Below, one piece after another: positions 24,023-32,405 of a DNA stretch of 64,000 nucleotides (positions are counted from its first letter, which is position 1; each line of letters begins with the position of its first letter). Below the pieces are notes generated by a model, which worked only from the letters and a program-made list of their open reading frames with translations, was not told the origin of the DNA and searched no databases. A program made the translations under genes and the position numbers. This DNA comes from Bin5 sp965220715 (GTDB taxonomy: Bacteria > Chloroflexota > Anaerolineae > Caldilineales > Caldilineaceae), in NCBI GenBank assembly GCA_965220715.1, contig OZ244843.1, positions 4,712,001 to 4,776,000 on the forward strand, written 5' to 3'.

Positions 24023-25849
24023 TCAGGCCGCTGCCAGCCTCCCCTCTTGCAGGAGAGGCTGCCCCGACCCGCTGCGCTCGTCACGGAACTGCTTTGTATA
24101 CAGGTCATAGTAGTGACCCCGTAGGCGAATTAACTGCGCGTGACTTCCCTGTTCCGCGATGCGGCCATCCTCAATCACCAGAATCCGGTCCGCCTTTCGG
24201 ATCGTCGAAAGCCGGTGGGCGATGATGAAGCTGGTGCGGTCCGCCAGAATTGCATCCATCGCTTCCTGGACCAGCGCCTCGGTCAGTGTGTCGACGGAAC
24301 TGGTGGCCTCGTCCATGACGAAGATATCCGGATCGGCGAGGATGGCCCGCGCCAGGCTCAAGAGCTGCGTTTGCCCGACCGACAGGAGTACGCCGCCTTC
24401 GCCCACCTGGCTGTCATACCCTTCATCCAACTCCTCGATAAAGGAATGCGCGCCGGCAACCTTGGCAGCATGCACGACCTCCTCGTCGGCGGCGTCGAGC
24501 CGACCGTAGCGGAGATTCTCCCAGATCGAGCCGGAAAAGAGATAGGGGGTCTGCAACACAATGCCGATGCGGCTGTGAATGCCATGCAGCGTCCACTCGG
24601 TGTAGTCCTTCCCATTGATCAGAATACGGCCGCTGGAAGGCTCGTAGAAACGGCAGACCAGGTTGACGATGGTCGACTTGCCCGCGCCTGTCGGCCCAAC
24701 AAGCGCGATCGTCTCTCCCTGCTTCACCTGCAGGCTGAAATCGCGTAGAACCGGATTCTCCTCTTCGTAGCGAAAGTCCACATTCTCGAAGACGATGTCC
24801 CCGCGCAGGCTGTCCGGCGCCTGCGCTCCGCTGCGGTCCTGAATTTCCGGCACCGCGTCGACAAGACTGAAAATACGTTCACCGGACGCGATGGCCTGCT
24901 GCATCTCGGCATAGATGCGCGCCATCTCCTGAATCGGAAACAGCATAAAAGTAATGTAGAAGATGAAGGCCTGGATGCCGCCGATTGTTATGCCGTCCAG
25001 TTGGAACTGCCAGCCGCCGTACAAAACAATGCCTGAGACCGCCACCGCGCTGATCAGTTGTACCACGGGCAGGAACAGAGCCGACAGCCACGCGGCCCGA
25101 TATCCGGCTCGGTACATGGTCCGGGTGAGATCGGTGAATTCTTCCAGGTTGCCCTCTTCGCGGCGCAGAGACTTGACTACGCGCACACCGGTAATGTTTT
25201 CATTGTAGGCCCCGGTGATCTTCGAATTTGTTTTGCGCACGTCGCGGTACTCCACCAGTATCTTCTTCTTGAACCGGATGGCCACCACCACCAGCACCGG
25301 CATAACCGCGGCAACGATCAGCATCATCCGTACATTGATCATCGCCATGAAAGAGAGGGAGATGACGATGCTGACCCCGCCCCAGGCCAAGTCCATTACA
25401 CCCCAGGAAACAAGATCCCCTACGCGACTGGCGTCTGAGGTAAGCCGACTCATAAGCCAACCGACCGGTGTGCGGTCGTAATACGAGAGCGACAGCTCCT
25501 GCAAGCGGGCAAACATCTTTTGGCGCAGATCATACTGAACGCGCTCGCCTAGTCGTCCCGCCGAGAAGATAAAGCCCATCACGCCCAAGCCCACCAGCAG
25601 GAGTCCCAGGCCGTACTGGACTATCAGCCGTACAAGTTGCTCTGCGCTGCCGGCCAGAATGCCCTCATCGATGATCCGCTTCGAGAGAAAAGTTAAGTAC
25701 CCGTCCATGAAAGCGGTCACAACCATCGAAACCAGATAGCCGAACATGAGCGGCCAGTGCACCAGGCCCTGGCGAAGGATGCGAGCAACGGTCTGGCCGT
25801 TGAACTCGGTATCAAATTCTTCTTCCTCGAACTGTTCGTGTTGTGACAT
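24023..25849 (-). CDS. ABC exporter half-transporter, catalytic-site subunit (MdlB/BmrD-like)
   Basis: A 608-residue exporter half with an N-terminal six-helix membrane domain (about 25-330) and a C-terminal nucleotide-binding domain. Walker A GPTGAGKST (from about 385), signature LSVGQTQLLSLARA (about 487) and Walker B IFVMDEATSSVD (about 507) with the catalytic Glu are seen, plus the switch His in IIAHRLSTI. The signature has V in place of the usual second G. It starts 3 bp after the stop of the upstream half-transporter, and the pair forms a heterodimer with one canonical and one degenerate ATP site. Expected to export drugs or lipids. Confidence 0.88.
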   Translation of the reverse strand: MSQHEQFEEEEFDTEFNGQTVARILRQGLVHWPLMFGYLVSMVVTAFMDGYLTFLSKRIIDEGILAGSAEQLVRLIVQYGLGLLLVGLGVMGFIFSAGRLGERVQYDLRQKMFARLQELSLSYYDRTPVGWLMSRLTSDASRVGDLVSWGVMDLAWGGVSIVISLSFMAMINVRMMLIVAAVMPVLVVVAIRFKKKILVEYRDVRKTNSKITGAYNENITGVRVVKSLRREEGNLEEFTDLTRTMYRAGYRAAWLSALFLPVVQLISAVAVSGIVLYGGWQFQLDGITIGGIQAFIFYITFMLFPIQEMARIYAEMQQAIASGERIFSLVDAVPEIQDRSGAQAPDSLRGDIVFENVDFRYEEENPVLRDFSLQVKQGETIALVGPTGAGKSTIVNLVCRFYEPSSGRILINGKDYTEWTLHGIHSRIGIVLQTPYLFSGSIWENLRYGRLDAADEEVVHAAKVAGAHSFIEELDEGYDSQVGEGGVLLSVGQTQLLSLARAILADPDIFVMDEATSSVDTLTEALVQEAMDAILADRTSFIIAHRLSTIRKADRILVIEDGRIAEQGSHAQLIRLRGHYYDLYTKQFRDERSGSGQPLLQEGRLAAA

Positions 25850-25852
25850 CGG

Positions 25853-27994
25853 TCAACCCTTTGAAACAGAGTAGGGGATTTCAGGTTCAGGCGGCGGGCC
25901 GATCTCGTCCGCAGCGCGCGGCCCTTCCTCAAGTCCACCCAGCTTTACCTCTGCCGCTTCGACGACCTCGGCAATTTCCCGTTCCAGATCGGCCTCGATC
26001 TGGACCTGCAGTTCGAATACCTGGCGGTAGACGCCCGGCTGGGAGACCAGTTCGTTGTGACTGCCCCGCTGGATAATCCGCCCTGCTTCCATCACCAGGA
26101 TCTGGTCGGCCGTCATCACGCTCTGCACACGATGGGCGATGATGAAAGTCGTCCGCCCTTGCATCAGCCGGCTCAGCGCCGCGCGGATGGTTGCGTCGGT
26201 TGCCGTGTCCACGCTGGAGGTGGCGTCGTCCAGCAGCAGGATGGCCGGGTCCTTCAACAAGGTGCGTGCGATAGTCACGCGCTGCTTCTGTCCGCCGGAG
26301 AGGGTCACGCCCCGCTCGCCGACCAGCGTATCGTAGCCCTTGGGGAAGGCCTGAACCACGTCATGGATTGCGGCAGCCCTGGCCGCGGCTTCCATCTCTT
26401 CTTCGGAGACATCTCGTCCCAGACCATAGGTGATGTTGTTGCGGATCGTGGTCGAAAACAGGAACGGCTCCTGCTGCACGATGCCGATCTGACTGCGCAA
26501 GAAGCCGCGCGCATAGGCCCGCAGTTCTTCGCCATCCAGCGTGATGTTGCCGCCGCTGTAGTCGTAGAAGCGAGGCAGGAGGTTGACCAGGGATGACTTG
26601 CCCGATCCGGTCGCGCCGAGCAGGCCGATCACCTGTCCCGGCTGGACGTCGAAGTTGATGTCGCGCAGTACATATCCTCGTTCGGCAAACGCTCGCCGCC
26701 GCGTTTCCTGCAAGTCCTTGTTTGCCCCTTTTCCTTTCTTTGCTGCCTTGCTTTCCTCGGCAGTCGGCGTTTCATAAGCGAACTGCACATTTCTGAACTG
26801 CAGCGCGCCACGCAGACGCTTGTTCGTCGGTGCACTACCCTCCTCCAACCGTTCCCTTTCCTGGCGAATTATCTCCTGCACGCGGTTCAACGAGACCAGG
26901 CCGGTCGAGACATGGGCGACCAGCCGTCCAATGCCTTGCACAGGCCACATCGTAGCGGCGAGCAGACCGATGAAAGCGACATATGTGCCAATGCTGATTT
27001 CGCCGTTCAGAGCCATCATCGATGCCATGTACATGCCAAACAGAATTTGGCCGCCGGTCAGGAACTCTATAAACGGCCAAAACAATGTATGAAGGTTGGC
27101 AATTTTCACGCCGCGGCGGTACTTCTCCCAATTCTCCTCTTCAAAGCGCTCCATCTCATAGGATTGGCGCGCGAACGCTTTCACGACGCGCACGCCGGTC
27201 AGCTTCTCCTGCAGCCGATTGGAGACGGCCGCGTCCTGACTCTGATAGGACTCGAAAACGGTCTCCATTCGCTTGAAAAAGAAGAAAGAGGCCACGGCAA
27301 CGACTGGCAGCATGGGAATTGACAAAAGAGCCAGCCAGCCGTGTAACAGCGCCAGCGCGCTGATATTCACCAGGAACAGCAGGCCAGTCCGACCGATCCC
27401 GATCAGTTGATCCTGGAACAGCCGGCGCAATGTGTCCACATCGGAGGTGGCGCGCTGAATCAGTTCACCAGTCTGCATCGTGTCGTGGTAGGTGAAGGTC
27501 AGCCTTTGCATGTGATCGTAAAGATAGTTGCGCAGCCGGCGGGCGACTCCTTCGGCAGTTTGCGCGGCCAGCCGGCCCATGCCAAAGGAGAACAGCCCTT
27601 GCAGCAGTGCCAAGACGATGATTCCGGCCGCCACCCAGAGTATTTGCCACTGCCGGTCGGCGCTCGTCAATACATCGTCCACAAAGAAACGCAGCAGATA
27701 GAAAACCGCGGAGCGGCTGAGCGCAGCCAGACCCGCGGCCGCGACTGCGACAAGATAGATCGTACGAAAGCCGGTCGCCATTCGCCACAGACCGACAAAG
27801 CGGTTGGGTGTCAACGTGTCCTTCAAGTCGTAGGTGAGCCGAATTCCCGGGTCGCCCATTTCCTCTTCATCTTTGTCATTGGGCTTGCCGCCAATGGCAG
27901 GCCAAACTCTCTGCAGCGGCCGCAGCCAGGGTGGCAATCCCTGCCGCGGCCCGGACTGATCTCTCTCTTGGGCTTCAGTCGCGATATCATCCAT
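25853..27994 (-). CDS. ABC exporter half-transporter, degenerate-site subunit (MdlA/BmrC-like)
   Basis: A 713-residue exporter half with a hydrophilic N-terminus (about 1-70), a six-helix membrane domain (about 95-380), and a nucleotide-binding domain with Walker A GATGSGKSS (about 459), signature LSGGQKQRVTIART and Walker B ILLLDDATSSVD (about 584). The residue after the Walker B Asp is Asp instead of the catalytic Glu, as in the non-hydrolysing half of heterodimeric exporters such as TM287/288. An insertion rich in Lys/Ala (about 420-440) precedes the NBD. The ATG at 27994 has a ggag ribosome-binding site; an in-frame extension to 28153 would start inside the attenuator and is rejected. Confidence 0.87.
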   Translation of the reverse strand: MDDIATEAQERDQSGPRQGLPPWLRPLQRVWPAIGGKPNDKDEEEMGDPGIRLTYDLKDTLTPNRFVGLWRMATGFRTIYLVAVAAAGLAALSRSAVFYLLRFFVDDVLTSADRQWQILWVAAGIIVLALLQGLFSFGMGRLAAQTAEGVARRLRNYLYDHMQRLTFTYHDTMQTGELIQRATSDVDTLRRLFQDQLIGIGRTGLLFLVNISALALLHGWLALLSIPMLPVVAVASFFFFKRMETVFESYQSQDAAVSNRLQEKLTGVRVVKAFARQSYEMERFEEENWEKYRRGVKIANLHTLFWPFIEFLTGGQILFGMYMASMMALNGEISIGTYVAFIGLLAATMWPVQGIGRLVAHVSTGLVSLNRVQEIIRQERERLEEGSAPTNKRLRGALQFRNVQFAYETPTAEESKAAKKGKGANKDLQETRRRAFAERGYVLRDINFDVQPGQVIGLLGATGSGKSSLVNLLPRFYDYSGGNITLDGEELRAYARGFLRSQIGIVQQEPFLFSTTIRNNITYGLGRDVSEEEMEAAARAAAIHDVVQAFPKGYDTLVGERGVTLSGGQKQRVTIARTLLKDPAILLLDDATSSVDTATDATIRAALSRLMQGRTTFIIAHRVQSVMTADQILVMEAGRIIQRGSHNELVSQPGVYRQVFELQVQIEADLEREIAEVVEAAEVKLGGLEEGPRAADEIGPPPEPEIPYSVSKG

Positions 27995-28061
27995 CAGCGT
28001 ACGCTCCTTACAACCTTCACATTGCGCCCCGCGATTGGGCGCGACGGGGGATTCTTGTTTC

Positions 28062-28115
28062 GGTAACGACAGCTTCAGTTCGTCGGGGGAGAGCAAACCG
28101 AAGCTGCACGTTACC
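28062..28115 (-). other. Long hairpin in the exporter leader RNA
   Basis: GGTAACG+CAGCTTC (28062-28076) pairs with GAAGCTG+CGTTACC (28100-28115) to form a 14-bp stem with a small internal loop. No T-run follows, so it is not a terminator. It lies between the second terminator and the start codon of the first exporter gene and may affect translation or RNA stability. Confidence 0.6.
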
Positions 28116-28137
28116 TTTTCCGGGCATGTGCCCGCAC

Positions 28138-28170
28138 AAAACAAAAGAGCCACAGGCCAGGCCCGTGACT
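28138..28170 (-). terminator. Second intrinsic terminator in the exporter leader
   Basis: On the - strand AGTCACGGG pairs with CCTGTGGCT (nine pairs including two G-U, 5-nt loop) and is followed by CTTTTGTTTT. It lies 144 nt before the start codon of the first exporter gene, with no gene between, so it can only act as an attenuator. Confidence 0.7.
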
Positions 28171-28192
28171 CTGTAGCGGATTACGCCAATCT

Positions 28193-28220
28193 AAAAAGCC
28201 ACGGGCATCTGCACCGTGAC
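28193..28220 (-). terminator. First intrinsic terminator in the exporter leader
   Basis: On the - strand GTCACGG pairs with CCGTGGC (one mismatch), extended by GC pairs in the loop, and is followed directly by TTTTT. It lies about 60 nt after the leader-peptide stop codon. Confidence 0.7.
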
Positions 28221-28235
28221 CATTTTGCCGATTCT

Positions 28236-28268
28236 GGATGGGTCGGCCTTCAGGCCGAGCCGCCATCC
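28236..28268 (-). other. Stable hairpin between leader peptide and terminators
   Basis: TCGGCC-TGAA-GGCCGA forms a perfect six-pair stem inside outer arms GGATGG/CCATCC. The structure starts about 11 nt after the leader-peptide stop codon, where a stalled or terminating ribosome would influence its folding. Confidence 0.65.
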
Positions 28269-28278
28269 ATGGAAAGGA

Positions 28279-28350
28279 TCACCGGTGCTTTGCTCCTCTT
28301 TCGAAGCTCGCAGTGCAATTGACTGCGACCTGCATTCTCTTACGATTCAT
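28279..28350 (-). CDS. Putative 23-residue leader peptide of the ABC exporter operon
   Basis: A small open frame on the - strand starts with ATG at 28350 and stops with TGA at 28281-28279. A perfect Shine-Dalgarno AAGGAGG lies 10 nt upstream, which is stronger than that of most real genes here. The peptide is very basic: it begins MNRKRMQVAV and ends FERGAKHR, with 6 Arg/Lys and a single Cys. It sits about 70 nt after a consensus promoter and before a hairpin and two terminators, upstream of a heterodimeric multidrug-type exporter. In Bacillus subtilis the exporter bmrCD is controlled by ribosome-mediated attenuation at the leader peptide BmrB; the layout here is analogous, though sequence similarity cannot be judged. 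An accidental frame is possible. Confidence 0.5.
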   Translation of the reverse strand: MNRKRMQVAVNCTASFERGAKHR

Positions 28351-28427
28351 TTTTACCGGTCCTCCTTGCGTTCAAATGGCAGGCCAGTTCAGGCCCCACC
28401 CGCTGCTGTCTGGTTGTTGTGGACGAC

Positions 28428-28456
28428 AATATAGCAGGCCCGTCGGCATCCGTCAA
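28428..28456 (-). promoter_or_regulatory. Sigma70 promoter of the ABC exporter operon
   Basis: On the - strand TTGACG (28456-28451) and TATATT (28433-28428) are separated by exactly 17 bp. Transcription would start near 28421, leaving about 430 nt of leader before the first exporter gene at 27994. Confidence 0.78.
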
Positions 28457-28579
28457 ATCGTAGCCAGCACGAATCCATATGAGATCTTGACGCCAGCGTC
28501 GGGATTTGTTTAAGGGTATGAACAAGATTATGATTGCTGTGTAGAAAGAGAATCCGAGAACGCGGCGCGGCAACGCTGG

Positions 28580-28915
28580 CTATGCAGACCGCCACCTGCC
28601 CCCGCACCGGAGATAGGTGCCTCCCCTAACCCGCAGGTTACTGCAGAAGACCTCGCTTCCCGCGCCGACCTTTTCGCCGCGCGCTTCGGCAGTTGCCTCA
28701 ACCTGGCTGCCGAGCACAACGTCGGCCCGCACCTGGACGGTGTGATCAACAGGCGGGCCGGAGTCGTCGCCGGCTTCAACGCCTCGATTGCCTTTTCTAT
28801 CCTGGACTTCGCCTGGACACGGGAGATCCAGGCCGATTTCATTGCCAGTCCCGCCCAGTTTGCACGGGGAATCACTATGGCTGATATGGAATCTCTGCAG
28901 AGGAAGCGCGAATAA
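28580..28915 (+). pseudogene. Decayed cytochrome c domain, paralog of the 3' end of the next gene
   Basis: In one frame the sequence reads a Pro/Ala-rich linker (RPPPAPAPEIGASPNP) and then LFAARFGSCLNLAAEHNVGP, INRRAGVVAGFNASIA and ITMADMESLQ, closely matching FVARCGSCHYLTAEHSVGP, IGRRAGDVAGFTATAA and TTMADMGITA in the cytochrome domain encoded at about 30930-31200. The haem motif CGSCH has become FGSCLN, so haem can no longer attach, and the C-terminal helix is lost (ends SLQRKRE at the TAA 28913-28915). There is no start codon or ribosome-binding site nearby. This is a relic of a duplication. Confidence 0.8.
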
Positions 28916-28995
28916 ATGCCGATTCTCTTTCTTCGGAACTGTGATGCAGAGTATAGCTCCTCAATTTGCCTGATTTGCATGAGTGATCAGTGAAG

Positions 28996-31203
28996 ATGAC
29001 GAAAGCAGTGAGGAAACCCATACAGGAAGACGAAATGGAACTCTTCAACCTTCAAGAGAAAGACGGAGTCCACGTTTCATGTTGCAGGGCCCTGTCGGAA
29101 AAGCGGACGTATTGGGAACAGCACAGTTCGTTCTTGATTCATGTCTTAGCACTCCTCTTGTTTCTCTTTTTCTGGCAGCCAAGACTAGCCGAAGCGGCTC
29201 TAAACAGAGTACCCAGCGCTGTCCTTTTCGCCTCAGATCCTGCGACAATCAAGACTCACTTGTATGAACTTCAACCGATGGTAGTTGAACTGGAGGCTTT
29301 CTCGGGTAGCGGCGGAGCTATCGAACCACTGGAGGATAAAATTCTGCTAGTTTCTCCAAGAGGTCGCATTGCCCTGATTGATGCCAATGGAGATGTGGAC
29401 TATCTGGAGGAAAGAGTTCCCTTTAGCGAGTCGCCCACCGGAAACACCGGCTTCCGGCTCGGTTTACGCGTCGCTGATATTATGCTGCGCGAGCAACAGC
29501 CGAACAGATTCACTTTGTTTGTTTCACATCACTACATCGCTGAAGATTGTGTCGAATTTCGGATCTCCTCTACTGTATTGAACCTGGAGAAGGAAAAGGC
29601 GAAATTCTCTGGTGACTGGAAGACGGTATTCACAGCAGAGCCCTGCATCCAAGATAATATCTTTGCTTTCAAAGACGGTGCAACGATCAGGCCGGGGGCA
29701 ATACAGGCCGGCGGCCGGATGTTGATGGACGGAGCCGAACATCTACTGATTGTTATTGGCGACCACGCCTGGCATGAGGCAGGTGGCTACACGGAAAAAA
29801 CGCTGCCCGTGGCTGGCCCCGACTCCCACTTGGGCAAGCTGGTACGTATCGAATTGGCAAGCGGAAGAGCAGAAATTATCGCCAGCGGTTTTCGCAATCC
29901 ACAGAGATTTGCTCGCGAAGCAGATGGCCATTTGTGGCAAACCGAGCACGGGCCACAGGGCGGCGATGAACTCAATTTGTTGAAACCAGATCTGAACTAT
30001 GGTTGGCCTCATGTTACCCTGGGCAATCTGTATGGAAACAGGAAATGGCCCTATAGCGCGATTCCCGGTAGACATGACGGTTTTGAGAAACCGGTCTTTG
30101 CCTGGATACCTTCGATCGCTACTTCCAATCTAATCATTAGCGAGAGCCAACTATTCCCACTATGGCAAGGCGACCTGTTAATTGCTTCCCTAATAGCTCA
30201 ATCCCTTTATCGCGTCCGCCTTCACGAGGGGCGCGTCATGTACGTTGAGCAGATCGAAGTTGGCACGCGTGTCCGTGACATAGCCCAGATGTCCGACGGC
30301 CGCATTGCACTTCTGTCCGATCATGACGGAATTCTCCTCTTGCAACGCGCCCCAATTTACTGTCATGATGAGTACGATATCGAGTCGATTTTTTCGTACG
30401 ATGCCGCCGATGTATTTACAGACATTCCCGGAACTGTCAGGGAAGCCGCAAATCCCATGATACGTTCATTGAACGACGCGAAGTTTGGAAGCCCTATCAT
30501 GCGCTCCCTCTTCAACGTCTATGTCCACGAGGACAAGCTGGTCTATGTGAAAAGCCCTTGCAGCGAAGACGACATCTCTCATCGATTCTTTCTGCACATT
30601 ACTCCAGCCAACACGGAAGACCTTGCCCAGGAAAACACGCAGCACGGCTTCAACGTCTATGACTTCAATTCCTCCGAAGACTACGTTGGCGCCACTGTCA
30701 ACGGGAGCGTGTGCATCGTGGCCTTCCCACTTCCTGACTATGCTATCCACCATATCTTTACAGGCCAGGTCATACGCGAGGAAAGCCCCAGCGGCGAAAT
30801 CTCGTGGCGGGGCCCGATTTGGGATGGCAGTCAGACATTCAGCGATCCCGATCTTGCGGCCGCGCCGGAAACCGCTGAATCGCCCTACGCGCAGCTGGAT
30901 GAAAACAACGAACATCCAGGTACAACACTCTTTGTCGCACGCTGCGGCAGTTGCCACTACCTGACTGCAGAACATAGCGTCGGCCCGCATCTATACGACG
31001 TGATCGGCAGGCGGGCCGGTGACGTCGCCGGCTTCACCGCAACGGCTGCCCTGACTGCGCTGGATATCGTCTGGACACAGGAGAACCTGGCCGAATTCAT
31101 CGCCAATCCCTCCCAGTTTGCACCGGGAACCACTATGGCTGATATGGGAATCACTGCTGAGGAAGCGCGAATAATTGCCGATTTCCTGGCAACGGAACGA
31201 TAA
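28996..31203 (+). CDS. PQQ-dependent sugar dehydrogenase-like protein fused to cytochrome c
   Basis: A 735-residue protein with a hydrophobic segment at about 47-66 (HSSFLIHVLALLLFLFFW) that acts as signal or anchor. The central part (about 85-450) is a six-bladed propeller of the soluble glucose/sorbosone dehydrogenase (GSDH) family, with the diagnostic stretches SGFRNPQRFA, TEHGPQGGDELN and DLNYGWPHV. The C-terminal 90 residues form a class I cytochrome c domain with CGSCH (about 650) and likely axial Met in GTTMADMG. Sugar oxidation in the periplasm or outside would pass electrons through the fused haem. ATG 28996 is chosen; ATG 29035 has a better ribosome-binding site (aggaag) and is a real alternative. 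A decayed copy of the cytochrome domain lies just upstream. Confidence 0.8.
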   Translation: MTKAVRKPIQEDEMELFNLQEKDGVHVSCCRALSEKRTYWEQHSSFLIHVLALLLFLFFWQPRLAEAALNRVPSAVLFASDPATIKTHLYELQPMVVELEAFSGSGGAIEPLEDKILLVSPRGRIALIDANGDVDYLEERVPFSESPTGNTGFRLGLRVADIMLREQQPNRFTLFVSHHYIAEDCVEFRISSTVLNLEKEKAKFSGDWKTVFTAEPCIQDNIFAFKDGATIRPGAIQAGGRMLMDGAEHLLIVIGDHAWHEAGGYTEKTLPVAGPDSHLGKLVRIELASGRAEIIASGFRNPQRFAREADGHLWQTEHGPQGGDELNLLKPDLNYGWPHVTLGNLYGNRKWPYSAIPGRHDGFEKPVFAWIPSIATSNLIISESQLFPLWQGDLLIASLIAQSLYRVRLHEGRVMYVEQIEVGTRVRDIAQMSDGRIALLSDHDGILLLQRAPIYCHDEYDIESIFSYDAADVFTDIPGTVREAANPMIRSLNDAKFGSPIMRSLFNVYVHEDKLVYVKSPCSEDDISHRFFLHITPANTEDLAQENTQHGFNVYDFNSSEDYVGATVNGSVCIVAFPLPDYAIHHIFTGQVIREESPSGEISWRGPIWDGSQTFSDPDLAAAPETAESPYAQLDENNEHPGTTLFVARCGSCHYLTAEHSVGPHLYDVIGRRAGDVAGFTATAALTALDIVWTQENLAEFIANPSQFAPGTTMADMGITAEEARIIADFLATER

Positions 31204-31256
31204 TTGGGAGTACCTCCCTTCGACAACGATCATTCTGATACAATGGAGAATTAACT

Positions 31257-32036
31257 ATGAACGACTTCAGCGGCAAAACCGTCATCGTGACAGGCGGCGC
31301 CAAGGGCATAGGCGAAGGTGTTACGAGGGCATTCGCCCAGGCCGGGGCCAATGTTTTCAGCGCCGATATCGACACGGCAGCCGGCGCCCGCATTGAGGCA
31401 GAAAGCGCATCGCTGCCCGGCTCGATCACTTTCGTCAACGCCGATGTCTCACAAGCGACAGTCTGCGAGGCGTTGGTGCGCCAGGCATCCGCCGGCGGCA
31501 GCGTTGACGTCCTTGTCAACAACGTCGGCATTCAGCCCGTGGACAGCTACATGCCCGCCCATGAATTTCCGGAGGAGACTTGGGATCGTATTCTGGCCGT
31601 CAACCTGAAGAGCGGATTCCTGATGTCCAAATATGCGGTGCCCGTGATGCTGAAACAGGGCGGCGGCGTCATCGTCAATATCGCCAGTGTGCAGGGCCGC
31701 CAGTCGATGAAAGGCGTGCCGGCCTACGCTGCCAGCAAGGGCGGCATGATCTCGCTCACACAGCAGCTCGCCCTGGAATATGCAGAGCATAATATTCGCG
31801 TTTTGGCGGTCAATCCCGGCACCATCGAGACCAGCCTGGCGCTGGAAAGTGTAAACCACGACATCGAGGCGCTCCGCTCCGCCGCTGCCGCCGACCACCC
31901 CATAGGTCGCATCGGCAAACCGGAAGAAATCGCCGCGGTCGTGCTCTTTCTCAGCAGCGACGCCGCCTCATTTATGACCGGCGAATATGTAAATGTAGAT
32001 GGCGGCATGATGGCCAAGGGGTCCTGGGCAGCGTAG
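31257..32036 (+). CDS. Short-chain dehydrogenase/reductase
   Basis: A 259-residue classical SDR. Cofactor motif TGGAKGIGEG (12-21), the NNVG motif (about 89), catalytic Ser in NIASVQGRQS (about 141), Y-x3-K in AYAASKGG (about 155) and the C-terminal EEIAAVVLFLSSDAASFMTG are all in place, so the enzyme should be active. The acidic residue D39 (FSADIDTA) after the second strand suggests NAD preference. Located 53 bp after the dehydrogenase-cytochrome gene; sugar or polyol oxidation is plausible, but the substrate cannot be read from sequence. Confidence 0.85.
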   Translation: MNDFSGKTVIVTGGAKGIGEGVTRAFAQAGANVFSADIDTAAGARIEAESASLPGSITFVNADVSQATVCEALVRQASAGGSVDVLVNNVGIQPVDSYMPAHEFPEETWDRILAVNLKSGFLMSKYAVPVMLKQGGGVIVNIASVQGRQSMKGVPAYAASKGGMISLTQQLALEYAEHNIRVLAVNPGTIETSLALESVNHDIEALRSAAAADHPIGRIGKPEEIAAVVLFLSSDAASFMTGEYVNVDGGMMAKGSWAA

Positions 32037-32405
32037 CGCCAGTAGGATTCAAAGTTGCTGCCAGCCGGTCTCGTTTACGAAAACGCTGTTGAATAACGAA
32101 GTGCTAGTGGCACTCAAATAGGGATTTACGACCGGGGCACTCCGGGGCAATGTCCTGCTGAATGCAGGCCGCCAATAGGGTGGCCCGGTTTTCACGCGCC
32201 GCTAACTCAGGACGCGCGCGCGACACGCTGAAATTTTGAAATAGCCAACCACTGGCTTAAACTGTCTGCCGAGATGGTTTCGTGAATTCCCCGTACCTGT
32301 TCCGAGTAGATTGGATTCGTACCGCCGTGCAATATTTGGCGCTATAACTTGCTGCCCATAGAAATCGATTCATTCACGTATTCACAAAGAACTAAGGAGA
32401 CATCA
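32037..32405. other. Gene-free spacer before the peptide-type ABC operon
   Basis: About 370 bp without a credible gene. A TATAAC (32343-32348) could serve as -10 element for the binding-protein gene, but no good -35 is found. The strong ribosome-binding site aaggaga (32394-32400) precedes the GTG start of the next gene. Confidence 0.4.

Noticed and set aside
28225..28340. Similarity of the exporter leader to a c-di-GMP-I (GEMM) riboswitch (GAAA loop, GCAAAGC, GGATGGCGG-like segment)
   Set aside because: The 5' GCAAAC segment of the aptamer is missing and the stems do not pair as required, while a leader frame with a perfect Shine-Dalgarno explains the same bases. A covariance-model search could still reverse this.
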